This document shows positions 15,196 to 24,445 of a DNA stretch of 64,000 nucleotides, one piece after another. Origin of the DNA: Clostridia bacterium. GTDB taxonomy: Bacteria > Bacillota > Clostridia > Oscillospirales > Acutalibacteraceae. How positions within the stretch are numbered: position 1 is the stretch's first letter; each line of letters opens with the position of its first letter. The position numbers were made by a program, and so were the translations under genes. The notes under the pieces are model-generated. The model made no database searches, was not told where the DNA came from, and was given only the letters and a program-made list of their open reading frames with translations. The DNA is taken from assembly GCA_017474125.1 (NCBI GenBank), contig JAFVIF010000059.1:1-64000 (forward strand), given 5' to 3'.

Positions 15196-16713
15196 ATGAA
15201 TAAAGAAAAAAAGAATAAAAAAACAGCCCTTGCGGTAATTGGTTGTATTGTAACCTTTATTGGCGCCGTTTGCTTTTTTGCGGCTGATTGGTATATTAAA
15301 ACCTATGGCGATTTAGGCTTTGATTCTATTCTTTATACGCTTTTTAACGGTCTTGGCGGTGTTCAGGGCGGACTTATTGCCGACTTTGCCTTAAAGGCAC
15401 TTTTGCCTGCGGCTGTGTTTACTGCTTTGGCGGGAACCTTGCTTTTTATCTCTCTTAAAAGGCCGCTTAAAATTAAGCTTAATAAAGAAAAAAGCATTAA
15501 AGTATTCCCCTTTAACCGTATAGTTGCTTTTGTGCTTTCGGTTGCCGTTTTTATTTCGATGACCTTTGTTGCCGCCGATAAGGTGCGCCTTTTTGACTAC
15601 TTAATCAGCACTACTCAGAAAACCGAAATTTATGATACCGTATACGTTGACCCTCTGAAAGCCGAAATTGAATTTCCCAAAACCAAAAGAAACCTAATAT
15701 ATATTTTTCTTGAATCAATGGAAACCACCTATTTTGGTACGGAGCAGGGTGGCGCATTGCCTTATAACGCTATACCCGAGCTGTATACCTTAGCTAAGGA
15801 TAACGTTAATTTTTCGCATAACAGCGACGTGGGCGGCTTTTTAAGTGCCAACGGCACAAGCTGGACCATGGGCGCCTTGGTTGCCCAGTCTTCGGGAATA
15901 CCACTGAAAATACCTTCAAATTTTGCCGATAATACCTATGGTAAGGAACGCTTTTTAAAGGGCGCGGCAGGTATAACAAACCTGCTTAAAAGGGAAGGCT
16001 ATTATCAGGTTTTAATGTTTGGCTCCGATGCCGCCTTTGCTAACCGTGACAGATATTATCTTGATCACGGAATTGATGAAATTTACGACCTTTATACCGC
16101 AAGAAGAGACGGCATAATTCCTAAGGATTACGCAGTTTGGTGGGGTATGGAGGATAAACATCTTTTCACATACGCCAAGTCGGTTTTATCTGAAATTTCA
16201 AAGGGTGATAAGCCCTTTGCATTTACTACGCTTACGGTTGATACTCATCATATCGACGGTTATAAATGCGAATACTGCGGCTCCGATTATGAGGAGCAAT
16301 ACGAAAACGTAATGTCTTGCTCCTCGCGTCAGGTTTACGAGTTTGTGGAATGGATAAAAAAACAACCCTTTTACGAAAACACTACCGTCGTTATAGCCGG
16401 CGACCATCTTACAATGGATTCGGGCTATATTAACCGAAACGTTGACACTTCCTATAAGCGCCACGTTTATAACTGCTTTATTAATTCTCAGGCAACGGCA
16501 TCCTCCACTAAAAACAGAGTGTTTACCGCTATGGATATGTTTCCGTCAACCCTTGCGGCTATGGGCTGCGAAATAAAAGGGGAAAGGCTCGGACTCGGCA
16601 CTAATTTGTTTTCAAACGTTAAAACCTTGCCCGAGGAAATGGGCTATGACGAATTCAATAAAGAAATTTCGAAAAATTCGCCCCATTACACGGTTGAATT
16701 TATGATGAAATAA
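15196..16713 (+). CDS. LTA-synthase/phosphoglycerol-transferase-like membrane sulfatase
   Basis: A 505-residue membrane protein with three predicted N-terminal membrane helices (about 12-35, 67-88, 104-126) and a large extracellular alkaline-phosphatase-superfamily domain. The nucleophile threonine is expected in NGTSWTMGA near residue 218, with metal ligands in FLESME near 172, FGSDAAF near 275 and IAGDHLTMDSG near 398. Relatives polymerise lipoteichoic acid or transfer phosphoglycerol to glycans. There are fewer membrane helices than the five of classical LtaS, so a different acceptor is possible. It begins 34 bases after luxS and is followed by a terminator. Confidence 0.83.
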   Translation: MNKEKKNKKTALAVIGCIVTFIGAVCFFAADWYIKTYGDLGFDSILYTLFNGLGGVQGGLIADFALKALLPAAVFTALAGTLLFISLKRPLKIKLNKEKSIKVFPFNRIVAFVLSVAVFISMTFVAADKVRLFDYLISTTQKTEIYDTVYVDPLKAEIEFPKTKRNLIYIFLESMETTYFGTEQGGALPYNAIPELYTLAKDNVNFSHNSDVGGFLSANGTSWTMGALVAQSSGIPLKIPSNFADNTYGKERFLKGAAGITNLLKREGYYQVLMFGSDAAFANRDRYYLDHGIDEIYDLYTARRDGIIPKDYAVWWGMEDKHLFTYAKSVLSEISKGDKPFAFTTLTVDTHHIDGYKCEYCGSDYEEQYENVMSCSSRQVYEFVEWIKKQPFYENTTVVIAGDHLTMDSGYINRNVDTSYKRHVYNCFINSQATASSTKNRVFTAMDMFPSTLAAMGCEIKGERLGLGTNLFSNVKTLPEEMGYDEFNKEISKNSPHYTVEFMMK

Positions 16714-16715
16714 AT

Positions 16716-16749
16716 AAACTCCGCCTTTAAAAATAGGACGGAGTTTTTT
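16716..16749 (+). terminator. Terminator after the LTA-synthase-like gene
   Basis: AAACTCCG pairs with CGGAGTTT, with further inner pairing (CCT/AGG), followed by a T-run. It ends the transcript that may start at csoR. Confidence 0.85.
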
Positions 16750-16759
16750 GTCTTTGTTC

Positions 16760-16788
16760 TTGCATATTTAATAATTATATAGTATAAT
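16760..16788 (+). promoter_or_regulatory. miaB promoter
   Basis: TTGCAT (16760-16765), a 17-bp spacer and TATAAT (16783-16788), 32 bases before the start codon. Confidence 0.7.
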
Positions 16789-16819
16789 ATTTCTATCTAT
16801 GTAAAAAGGAGCATAACTT

Positions 16820-18211
16820 TTGGAATTACTTGATTATAAAGAGGAACAAAAGATATATATTTCGCGTATGCCCGAACTCCTCAATAGGGTTTACGGCAGA
16901 ACCCCGACAGCTTGTGTTATTACCTACGGCTGTCAGCAAAACGTAAGCGATTCCGAACGTATGAAGGGTATGCTGTGCGAAATGGGCTATACCTTATCCG
17001 ATGAAGCTGAGGGTTCAGATTTCGTGCTTTATAATACCTGTGCCGTTCGTGGACATGCTGAGGACAGAGTTTATGGAAATATTGGTGCTATGAAGCACTA
17101 CAAGCGCCGCCATTCGGGTATGATAATCGCACTTTGCGGCTGTATGGCTCAGCAGGAAAGTGTTAAGGAGCGTATGAAAAAAAGCTACCCTTACGTTGAT
17201 TTGGTTTTCGGAACTCACGTTCAGTATCGGTTGCCCGAATTTTTGTATAAAAGATTAAGCGGCTCTCCCCGTATTTTTGAAATAGGGGAAAGTGAGAAAA
17301 TTGTTGAGGGGATTCCCGTTCACCGCGATGGTGATTTTAAGGCTTGGCTTCCCATTATGTACGGCTGTAACAATTTCTGCAGCTACTGTATTGTGCCGTA
17401 TGTCAGAGGAAGGGAACGCTCGCGACGTCCCGAGGATATTATTGCCGAGGCTAAGGAGCTGGTGGCAAAGGGCTATAAGGATATTACACTTTTAGGACAA
17501 AACGTTAACTCCTACGGTGCAGGCTGTGATTTTAATTTAAACTTTGCGGGGCTGCTTAGAAAAATCAACGCTATTGAGGGAGATTTCAGAATTCGATTTA
17601 TGACCTCTCACCCCAAAGATTGTACCGAGGAATTGTTAGATGCTATGCGCGACTGTGAAAAGGTTGCAAGGCATTTGCACTTGCCCTTCCAAAGCGGTAG
17701 CGACAGAATACTTTCTCTTATGAACCGCAGATACACAAGAGAAAAATATTTATCGCTCATTAATGCGGCTAAAAGCCGTATGCCCGATATTTCTCTTACG
17801 AGCGATATTATCGTAGGCTTTCCGGGTGAAACCTACGAGGACTTTAAAGAAACGCTGTCTCTTGTAAAAGAGGTTGAGTTTTCTTCGCTGTTTACCTTTA
17901 TTTTCTCACCTCGCAACGGTACCCCTGCCGCTCAAATGGAAGACGTGGCTACAAGAGAGGAAAAGGGTAAATGGTTTGACGAGCTTTTGAAAACACAGGA
18001 CATAATCAGTAAAAAGCTCAATGCTGATATTGTCGGAAAAAACTATAGGGTGCTTTGCGACGATTACGGCAGAAAAGAAGGTAAAATGGCGGGACACACC
18101 GTAGGCACCGCTGTTATAGAATTTGACGGAGATGAAACCGATTTGGGTAAGTTTATTACCGTAAGGGTTGATGCCGTTACAAGCGTTATTGAAGGAACGC
18201 GAATTAACTGA
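16820..18211 (+). CDS. miaB: tRNA-2-methylthio-N6-isopentenyladenosine37 synthase
   Basis: A 463-residue radical-SAM methylthiotransferase starting with TTG at 16820, chosen because AAAGGAG at 16805-16811 is well placed. The N-terminal domain carries cysteines for the auxiliary [4Fe-4S] cluster at 38 (TYGCQQN), 74 (NTCAVR) and 108 (CGCMAQ). The radical-SAM cluster motif is Cys183-Cys187-Cys190 in GCNNFCSYC. A C-terminal TRAM domain begins near residue 395. It adds the 2-methylthio group to i6A37, the product of MiaA, which is encoded downstream at 23516. It heads a miaB-ricA-(repeat)-mutS-mutL-miaA group. Confidence 0.96.
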   Translation: MELLDYKEEQKIYISRMPELLNRVYGRTPTACVITYGCQQNVSDSERMKGMLCEMGYTLSDEAEGSDFVLYNTCAVRGHAEDRVYGNIGAMKHYKRRHSGMIIALCGCMAQQESVKERMKKSYPYVDLVFGTHVQYRLPEFLYKRLSGSPRIFEIGESEKIVEGIPVHRDGDFKAWLPIMYGCNNFCSYCIVPYVRGRERSRRPEDIIAEAKELVAKGYKDITLLGQNVNSYGAGCDFNLNFAGLLRKINAIEGDFRIRFMTSHPKDCTEELLDAMRDCEKVARHLHLPFQSGSDRILSLMNRRYTREKYLSLINAAKSRMPDISLTSDIIVGFPGETYEDFKETLSLVKEVEFSSLFTFIFSPRNGTPAAQMEDVATREEKGKWFDELLKTQDIISKKLNADIVGKNYRVLCDDYGRKEGKMAGHTVGTAVIEFDGDETDLGKFITVRVDAVTSVIEGTRIN

Positions 18212-18229
18212 GTTTAAGGAGAATGAAAA

Positions 18230-18637
18230 ATGGACGTAATAAAGGCTGCAAGAAATTTAGGAAAGTCAATGCAGGAGGATCCCCGTTTTGTTGAGTATGC
18301 AAGAACAAAGCTTGCTCTTGATAAGGATGAGGAGCTTCAAAATAAGGTTGGCGAATTCAACGTTGCAAGAATGAATATTGAGCGACTCGGAGAAAGCGAA
18401 GACCGTGATGAGGAAAAGTTTAGAGCCGCTAACCTTGAGCTTCGCGAAATTTACGATGCAATTATGAATAACGAAACCATGAAGGCATATAACGAGGCCA
18501 AGGCCGCCGTTGATAAAATGCTTGGCGACGTTATGGCAATAATTCAAATGTGCAGCGAAGGTGCAGATCCGGAAACCTGTGAAATTCCCGAGGGTGGATG
18601 CACGGGTAGCTGTTCCACCTGCAGTGGTTGTCACTAA
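18230..18637 (+). CDS. YlbF/YmcA family regulator (RicA/RicF-like) with cysteine-rich tail
   Basis: A 135-residue, mostly alpha-helical YlbF/YmcA-family protein. In B. subtilis, YmcA (RicA), YlbF (RicF) and YaaT (RicT) form a complex that binds Fe-S clusters and affects mRNA processing, competence, biofilm and sporulation. The position between miaB and mutS is that of ymcA, so RicA is the likelier ortholog. The tail has six cysteines (108, 117, 124, 128, 131, 134), ending CSTCSGCH, a plausible cluster-binding site. It has a good ribosome site (AAGGAGAA) 18 bases after miaB. Confidence 0.82.
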   Translation: MDVIKAARNLGKSMQEDPRFVEYARTKLALDKDEELQNKVGEFNVARMNIERLGESEDRDEEKFRAANLELREIYDAIMNNETMKAYNEAKAAVDKMLGDVMAIIQMCSEGADPETCEIPEGGCTGSCSTCSGCH

Positions 18638-18641
18638 AATC

Positions 18642-18925
18642 GGAAAATTTTCGCTATTTTCCTTTCTTGCCTCACCGGTAGGTACCAAACCTAACCGTTG
18701 TTCGGCAGAAAAAGAAACTATCTGAAAATTTTCTCGATTTACAGTTGGAAAATTTTCGCTATTTTCCTTTCTTATTTCACCGGTAGGTGCCAGACCTAAC
18801 CGTTGTTCGGCAGAAAAAGAAACTATCTGAAAATTTTCTCGATTTACAGTTGGAAAATTTTCGCTATTTTCCTTTTTTGCCTCACCGGTAGGTGCTACAA
18901 AAATCGGAAAATTTTCGCTATTTCT
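18642..18925. repeat. Tandem 105-bp repeat between ricA-like gene and mutS
   Basis: Two full units of exactly 105 bp (18642-18746, 18747-18851), a partial third (18852-18905) and a short fourth start (18906-18925) fill the gap. Each full unit contains two copies of the palindrome GAAAATTTTC, giving six in all (18643, 18724, 18748, 18829, 18853, 18907), plus ACCGGT. Because 105 is a multiple of three, the minus strand stays open and would encode 35-residue repeats such as NRENFQIVSFSAEQRLG; I see no start signal for it. The array starts 5 bp after the upstream stop and ends about 25 bp before mutS. Confidence 0.92.
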
Positions 18926-18950
18926 ATTAAAAATTTGGTAGGTGTAAAAA

Positions 18951-21542
18951 ATGGCTGAGCTGTCTCCAATGATGCGACAGTATCTTGAGGTTAAAGAGCA
19001 GAATAAGGATTGCATAATCTTTTTCAGAGTGGGCGACTTTTACGAAATGTTTTTCGAGGATGCCGTTACGGTATCCGGTGAACTTGATTTAGTGCTTACC
19101 GGAAAGGATTGCGGTCTTAGTGAGCGTGCGCCTATGTGCGGTGTGCCCTTTCATTCCTGCGAAACCTATATTCAGCGCCTTGTTGAAAAGGGCTACCGTG
19201 TTGCAATTTGCGAGCAGGTAGAGGATCCTGCAACGGCAAAGGGGCTTGTTAAAAGGGATATTATAAGAATTATTACTCCCGGCACCGTTATTGAAGACAG
19301 TATGCTTGAGGAAGGAAAAAATAATTTCCTTTGCGCCGTTAGCTTTATGGACGGTGCGGCAGGTATATGCTTTACCGACGCCTCCACAGGCGAAGCCTTT
19401 CTAACCGAAGTGTCGGGCGATGACGTTTCTGTTCTTATTTCAAACGAAATCGGCAGGTTTTCTCCCAAGGAGCTTTTGATTATCGACGGCTATAATACCG
19501 AGCCTGTTCTTAAAGAAGCTATAGACAATAAATACGACGGGCTTATAACCCTTAGAGCGTTAAGTGAATTTGACCTCGACGTTAGCGAACCGCTTATACT
19601 TAAGCATTTCAGGGTGCTCGGCGCCGATGAACTCGGTATTCCGTCGGGAGGAGCAGCAGAAAGTGCTTTGGGCGCTGTAATACGCTACCTTTACGAAACG
19701 GGTATTACGGGAAATATTGCCGTTAATCAGGTTAAATATTATGTCGGCAGTCAGTTTATGAAGCTTGATTTGACCGCTATAAGAAACCTTGAATTAATCG
19801 AAACTATGCGCAGTAAGTCACGCAAGGGCTCATTGCTTTGGGTGCTTGATAAAACTTGTACCGCTATGGGTAAACGACTTATGCGTACCTGGCTTGAACA
19901 GCCGCTTATGAACTTTAATCTTATTAACAATCGCCAGAATGCGGTTGAGGAGCTTTACCTTGATACCGTAATGCGTGGCGAATTGACCGAAGCTCTGAGA
20001 GGTATACGCGATATTGAGCGTCTCATGTCTAAGGTTGTTTACGGAACGGGAAGTGCGCGAGAGCTAAGAGCCTTATCCGGCACTATTGAAGCTATTCCTG
20101 CCGTTAAATCGCTTATAAGTAATTCAAGGTGCCGTATGCTTAAAGAAGCATATAACGATATTGATTTACTTTCCGACGTAAAAGCACTTATTGATGCTTC
20201 CATAGTTGACGAACCCCCTGCACTTGTCAGGGAAGGCGGTATGATAAGGAATGGCTACAACAGTGAGGTCGATTCCCTGCGCGATATTATGAACGGCGGT
20301 ACCGCCATTATTGCCGATATTGAAGCGAGAGAAAAGGAAAGAACGGGAATTAAGAATTTAAAGGTTAAGTTTAACAAGGTATTCGGGTATTATCTTGAGG
20401 TTACCAACTCCTTTTTAGACCTTGTTCCCGAGGACTATATAAGAAAGCAAACCTTAACGGGTGCCGAGCGTTTTATAACCGAAGAGCTAAAGGCACTTGA
20501 AGGCAAGCTGCTTGGTGCTAAGGATAGGGTTGTTACCCTTGAATACGAGCTTTTTGATGCTGTTAGAAAGCAGGTTGCTTCAAATCTTGAACGCTTCCAA
20601 AAAACGGCTGCCGCCGTTTCAAGACTCGACGTGCTTTGCTCTTTGGCTAACGTTGCCGTTGAAAACAACTATTGCCGTCCTAAAATTAACGACGACGGTA
20701 CTATACTTATAAAATCGGGACGTCACCCCGTTGTTGAAAAGCTGACAAGTACACCCTTCGTTTCCAACGATACTTATTTAAACGGTGCTAACGAGCGCTG
20801 TGCTATTATTACGGGCCCGAATATGGCAGGTAAATCTACCTATATGCGACAGGTTGCAATTATTGTATTAATGGCGCAAATGGGCTCCTTCGTACCTGCC
20901 GAAAGTGCAAATATTTGTATTTGCGACGCTGTGTTTACACGTGTCGGTGCTTCCGACGACCTTGCTTCGGGACAGTCTACCTTTATGGTTGAAATGAGCG
21001 AGGTTGCCGCTATTCTTAAAAATGCCACCGATAAAAGCCTGCTTATTCTTGATGAAATCGGACGCGGCACCTCCACCTACGACGGTATGTCTATTGCAAG
21101 AGCGGTGCTTGAATACGTTGCCGATAAAAAGAAGATAGGCGCAAAGGCACTGTTTGCGACCCATTATCACGAGCTTACCCAAATGGAAAATGAAATGAAT
21201 GGGGTTAAGAACTATAATATTGCCGTTAAAAAGCGCGGCGACGATATTATATTCCTTCGCCGTATTGTACCCGGCGGAGCCGACAGAAGCTACGGTATAG
21301 AGGTTGCAAAGCTTTCGGGAATTCCTTCAAGCGTTATAAAGCGCGCAAAGGAAATTTTAAGTAAAACCGAGGAGGAAGGCGTTGTTACCTATAAGCAGGT
21401 CAAGTCTCATTCCGATCAGCTGCCTATTGAAATGCAGCAGGCAATGGACGTTTTGGACGAGCTTAGAACCATTGACGTAAATACCCTTACTCCCATTGAA
21501 GCAATGAGAATGCTTTACGATTTAGCAAATAAGGTAAAATAA
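18951..21542 (+). CDS. mutS: DNA mismatch repair ATPase MutS
   Basis: An 863-residue MutS. The mismatch-reading motif is GDFYEMF (Phe30, Glu32), the Walker A loop is GPNMAGKST from residue 622, Walker B is LILDEIGRGTSTYDG with Asp701, and the ABC-type signature and FATHYHEL follow. It recognises base mismatches and small loops and recruits MutL. The ATG at 18951 has only a modest ribosome site (GGTAGGTG). The 105-bp repeat array occupies its upstream region, so the mutS promoter, if it has one, must lie within or before the array. mutL follows after 12 bases. Confidence 0.97.
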   Translation: MAELSPMMRQYLEVKEQNKDCIIFFRVGDFYEMFFEDAVTVSGELDLVLTGKDCGLSERAPMCGVPFHSCETYIQRLVEKGYRVAICEQVEDPATAKGLVKRDIIRIITPGTVIEDSMLEEGKNNFLCAVSFMDGAAGICFTDASTGEAFLTEVSGDDVSVLISNEIGRFSPKELLIIDGYNTEPVLKEAIDNKYDGLITLRALSEFDLDVSEPLILKHFRVLGADELGIPSGGAAESALGAVIRYLYETGITGNIAVNQVKYYVGSQFMKLDLTAIRNLELIETMRSKSRKGSLLWVLDKTCTAMGKRLMRTWLEQPLMNFNLINNRQNAVEELYLDTVMRGELTEALRGIRDIERLMSKVVYGTGSARELRALSGTIEAIPAVKSLISNSRCRMLKEAYNDIDLLSDVKALIDASIVDEPPALVREGGMIRNGYNSEVDSLRDIMNGGTAIIADIEAREKERTGIKNLKVKFNKVFGYYLEVTNSFLDLVPEDYIRKQTLTGAERFITEELKALEGKLLGAKDRVVTLEYELFDAVRKQVASNLERFQKTAAAVSRLDVLCSLANVAVENNYCRPKINDDGTILIKSGRHPVVEKLTSTPFVSNDTYLNGANERCAIITGPNMAGKSTYMRQVAIIVLMAQMGSFVPAESANICICDAVFTRVGASDDLASGQSTFMVEMSEVAAILKNATDKSLLILDEIGRGTSTYDGMSIARAVLEYVADKKKIGAKALFATHYHELTQMENEMNGVKNYNIAVKKRGDDIIFLRRIVPGGADRSYGIEVAKLSGIPSSVIKRAKEILSKTEEEGVVTYKQVKSHSDQLPIEMQQAMDVLDELRTIDVNTLTPIEAMRMLYDLANKVK

Positions 21543-21554
21543 AAGAGGATTAGT

Positions 21555-23519
21555 ATGCCGAAGATTAACGTATTACCCAAAACTATAGCCGAAAAAATAG
21601 CCGCAGGCGAAGTGGTTGAAAAGCCTGCTTCGGTTGTTAAGGAAATAGTTGAAAATGCAATAGATGCAGGTGCTACCGATATTACTGTGGAAATTCGCGG
21701 CGGCGGTATTCTGTATATGCGTGTTACCGATAACGGTTGCGGAATAAAGCACGATGACGTTCCCACCGCTTTTCTTCGTCATGCAACAAGTAAAATTGTA
21801 AACGAGTCCGACCTTGATTCTATTAACACCTTGGGCTTCCGCGGTGAAGCGCTCGCGGCCATTTCGTCGGTATCAAGGGTTGAAATGCTGACCAAAACCG
21901 AAGAGGATGAGCTTGGTACACGCTACGTTATTGAGGGCGGTGAAGAAATTGCTTATGAGGAAGCGGGCTGTCCTGACGGCACAACTATAATCGTAAGGGA
22001 TTTATTCTTTAATACTCCTGCAAGAATGAAGTTTTTGCATAAGGATACGAGCGAAGCAAACGTCGTTGCCGACCTTGTGGAAAAAATCGCTCTTTCTCAC
22101 CCCGAAATTGCCTTCCGTTTTATAAGGGACGGCAAAACCTTAATTACAACGTCGGGTGACGGAAAGCTTACTTCGGTAATTTATTCCGTGCTTGGCAGAG
22201 AATTTTCATCTACCCTTATTCCCGCAAAGGGCGGAAATAAAACCGTAGAGGTGGAGGGCTTTGTTTGTAAGCCTATTTACTGCCGTCCGAAAAGAACCTT
22301 ACAGTATTTCTTTTTAAACGGTCGTCTTATACGCTGTGCCGCCGCTATTTCGGCCTTGGAAGCTGCATATAAGAATTCGGTTATGGTTGGTAAATTTCCT
22401 GCCTGCGTGCTAAATATTACGGTAAATCCCGAAACTGTTGACGTTAACGTTCATCCTGCAAAAACCGAGGTGCGTTTTTCCGATGACAGAGCGGTGTTCG
22501 ACGCTATTTACTTTACCGTTAAAAACGCGTTGTCACAGGGGGAGGAGCGTCCTACAATAGCTATAAAGCAGAGCGCTCCCTTTAAAGCATTTGACCGAAT
22601 GACCACAGAACAGTACAAGCAGTCGGAGATAACCGAAATTAAAACCGAAGAAAAGAAGCCTCAAAAAAACGAAGAAGTAAAAACGGAAAAAAACAATAGC
22701 TTTTACTATCCCGTTAATACCTCATCAAAGCCTGCCGCTCTTACCCTTAATAATGCTACGGCAAATAATATTGCCGAGCCTGTTAAAACTGATGTTATTA
22801 AAGCCGAAAGTGATGAAACTGTAATTAAAGCTGTAAAATCAGAGGAGGTTGACTCTGTCCTTGCTTCGCCGACAGAACCTGCAGAAGACAAGAGGAACGA
22901 AGCACCGATAGCTGAGCCTTACGTTAATGAAGAAGTAAAGGAAGCTTCCGTAATTCCCGAATTAAGGCTTATCGGAGAAGCTTTTTCAACCTATATAATA
23001 GTAGAAAAGGGGAACAGCGTTTTCTTTATAGATAAGCACGCTTCCCACGAACGAATTTTATTTGAAGAATTAAAGAAAAACGAAATACCAAGGTGTCAAG
23101 AGCTTTTATTGCCTGTAACCGTAAAGCTTTCGGCCGAACAATATAATGCTGTATTGAACTCAACCCATCTGCTTGAAAAAAGCGGCTTCGAGGCTGAGGA
23201 TTTCGGTAATAATACCGTAATTGTACGCGGAGTGCCTGCATCCCTTATAGGTGAGGATGTTGCCTCGCTGTTTATAGAAGTGGCCGTAAGCCTTTCGGAA
23301 AGCGGCTTGGTAGAGGTTGAAAGGCTTGAGACAATTTACCATACGGTTGCCTGTAAGGCGGCTATTAAGGCAGGGTACAGAACCTCTGACGAAGAAAAAC
23401 TGCGCCTTGCCAACGAGGTGCTCAGCAGGGATGATATTTTCTACTGTCCCCATGGCCGCCCCGTTGCTTTTGAAATTAAAAAACGTGATTTAGAAAAACA
23501 GTTTGGACGGATACAATGA
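21555..23519 (+). CDS. mutL: DNA mismatch repair protein MutL (endonuclease-type)
   Basis: A 654-residue MutL. The N-terminal GHKL ATPase shows ENAIDAGA near 35, DNGCGI near 59, TLGFRGEALAAISSV near 94 and FFNTPAR near 150. A long, charged, low-complexity linker (about 345-465) joins it to the C-terminal dimerisation domain. That domain has the metal-dependent endonuclease motif DKHASHER from Asp493, plus ACKAAIKAG near 600 and CPHGRP near 636. This indicates a nicking MutL, as expected where MutH is absent. Its stop overlaps miaA by ATGA. Confidence 0.97.
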   Translation: MPKINVLPKTIAEKIAAGEVVEKPASVVKEIVENAIDAGATDITVEIRGGGILYMRVTDNGCGIKHDDVPTAFLRHATSKIVNESDLDSINTLGFRGEALAAISSVSRVEMLTKTEEDELGTRYVIEGGEEIAYEEAGCPDGTTIIVRDLFFNTPARMKFLHKDTSEANVVADLVEKIALSHPEIAFRFIRDGKTLITTSGDGKLTSVIYSVLGREFSSTLIPAKGGNKTVEVEGFVCKPIYCRPKRTLQYFFLNGRLIRCAAAISALEAAYKNSVMVGKFPACVLNITVNPETVDVNVHPAKTEVRFSDDRAVFDAIYFTVKNALSQGEERPTIAIKQSAPFKAFDRMTTEQYKQSEITEIKTEEKKPQKNEEVKTEKNNSFYYPVNTSSKPAALTLNNATANNIAEPVKTDVIKAESDETVIKAVKSEEVDSVLASPTEPAEDKRNEAPIAEPYVNEEVKEASVIPELRLIGEAFSTYIIVEKGNSVFFIDKHASHERILFEELKKNEIPRCQELLLPVTVKLSAEQYNAVLNSTHLLEKSGFEAEDFGNNTVIVRGVPASLIGEDVASLFIEVAVSLSESGLVEVERLETIYHTVACKAAIKAGYRTSDEEKLRLANEVLSRDDIFYCPHGRPVAFEIKKRDLEKQFGRIQ

Positions 23520-24445
23520 GTAATACGACTAAAAAGTCAAAGGTTATTGTAATAGTCGGCCCCACCGCTTCGGGTAAAACTCGGCTTGCCATTAAGGTTG
23601 CGCAGCGTTTTGGCGGTGAAATTATATCGGCTGATTCTATGCAAATATACAAGGGTATGCCAATAGCTACGGCGGCTCCTACGCAGGAAGAAAAAGCCTT
23701 AGCGGTACATCACCTTGTAGAGTTTTTGGAAGCGGATAAGCGCTTTAGTGTTGCTGATTACGTAAGTCTTGCTAAAAAATGCATTGACGACATTTTAAGC
23801 CGTGGGAAATTACCTGTTATTGTAGGCGGTACGGGACTATATATTAATTCCTTAATCGACGGTATTGAGTTTTGTGAAGAGGGCTTTGATGCAGACGTTA
23901 GGGGAAAGCTTGAAGAAGAATTCGAAGAGCTTGGCGGCGAACAAATGCTGTTAAAGCTTATGAAGTTTGACCCTGATACTGCCAAAAGGCTTAACAAAGC
24001 CGACAAACGAAGGATTATAAGAGCTTTTGAGGTTTTTTATACTACCGGTAAAACCTTAACAGAGCAAAACGGGCTGTCCCGAAAAAACGGCAAGCCTTAC
24101 GAAGAAATTATGATTGGCATTACCTATGATGACAGGGAAAAGCTTTATGAAAGAATAAACAGCCGTGTTGATATAATGCTTAACAGCGGTTTAATCGACG
24201 AAGCCCGTGCTATGCTGAAAAAGGGCGAAACAGCCGCACAGGCAATAGGACATAAGGAATTCGGCGAGTATTTAAACGGAAGCTGCACGTTAGAGGAAGC
24301 CACCGAAAAGCTTAAAAGAGAAACCAGACGTTATGCTAAAAGGCAACTTACCTGGTTTAGGCGTGATAGCCGTATTAACTGGATTTATGCCGATAAGGAA
24401 AACGTAACAGAGCGTGCTTATGATATTATAGAAAGGAAGTTGTAA
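23516..24445 (+). CDS. miaA: tRNA dimethylallyltransferase
   Basis: A 309-residue enzyme with P-loop GPTASGKT (residues 15-22), ISADSMQIYKGM near 36, GGTGLYIN near 103, and the late TRRYAKRQLTWFRRD segment. It transfers an isopentenyl group from DMAPP to A37 of tRNAs reading UNN codons. MiaB, encoded upstream, then adds the 2-methylthio group. Translation is coupled to mutL by a 4-base overlap, and the next gene starts directly after its stop. Confidence 0.96.
   Translation: MSNTTKKSKVIVIVGPTASGKTRLAIKVAQRFGGEIISADSMQIYKGMPIATAAPTQEEKALAVHHLVEFLEADKRFSVADYVSLAKKCIDDILSRGKLPVIVGGTGLYINSLIDGIEFCEEGFDADVRGKLEEEFEELGGEQMLLKLMKFDPDTAKRLNKADKRRIIRAFEVFYTTGKTLTEQNGLSRKNGKPYEEIMIGITYDDREKLYERINSRVDIMLNSGLIDEARAMLKKGETAAQAIGHKEFGEYLNGSCTLEEATEKLKRETRRYAKRQLTWFRRDSRINWIYADKENVTERAYDIIERKL

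Noticed and set aside
18642..18925. Possible CRISPR array
   Set aside because: The units are 105-bp near-identical tandem copies with no unique spacers between short repeats, and no cas genes are present.
18266..19015. A 249-codon open frame on the minus strand across the 105-bp repeats
   Set aside because: It runs through the coding strands of the ricA-like gene and mutS and stays open over the repeats only because the unit is 105 bp (a multiple of three). No ribosome site or promoter is visible, so I treat it as a by-product of the repeat.
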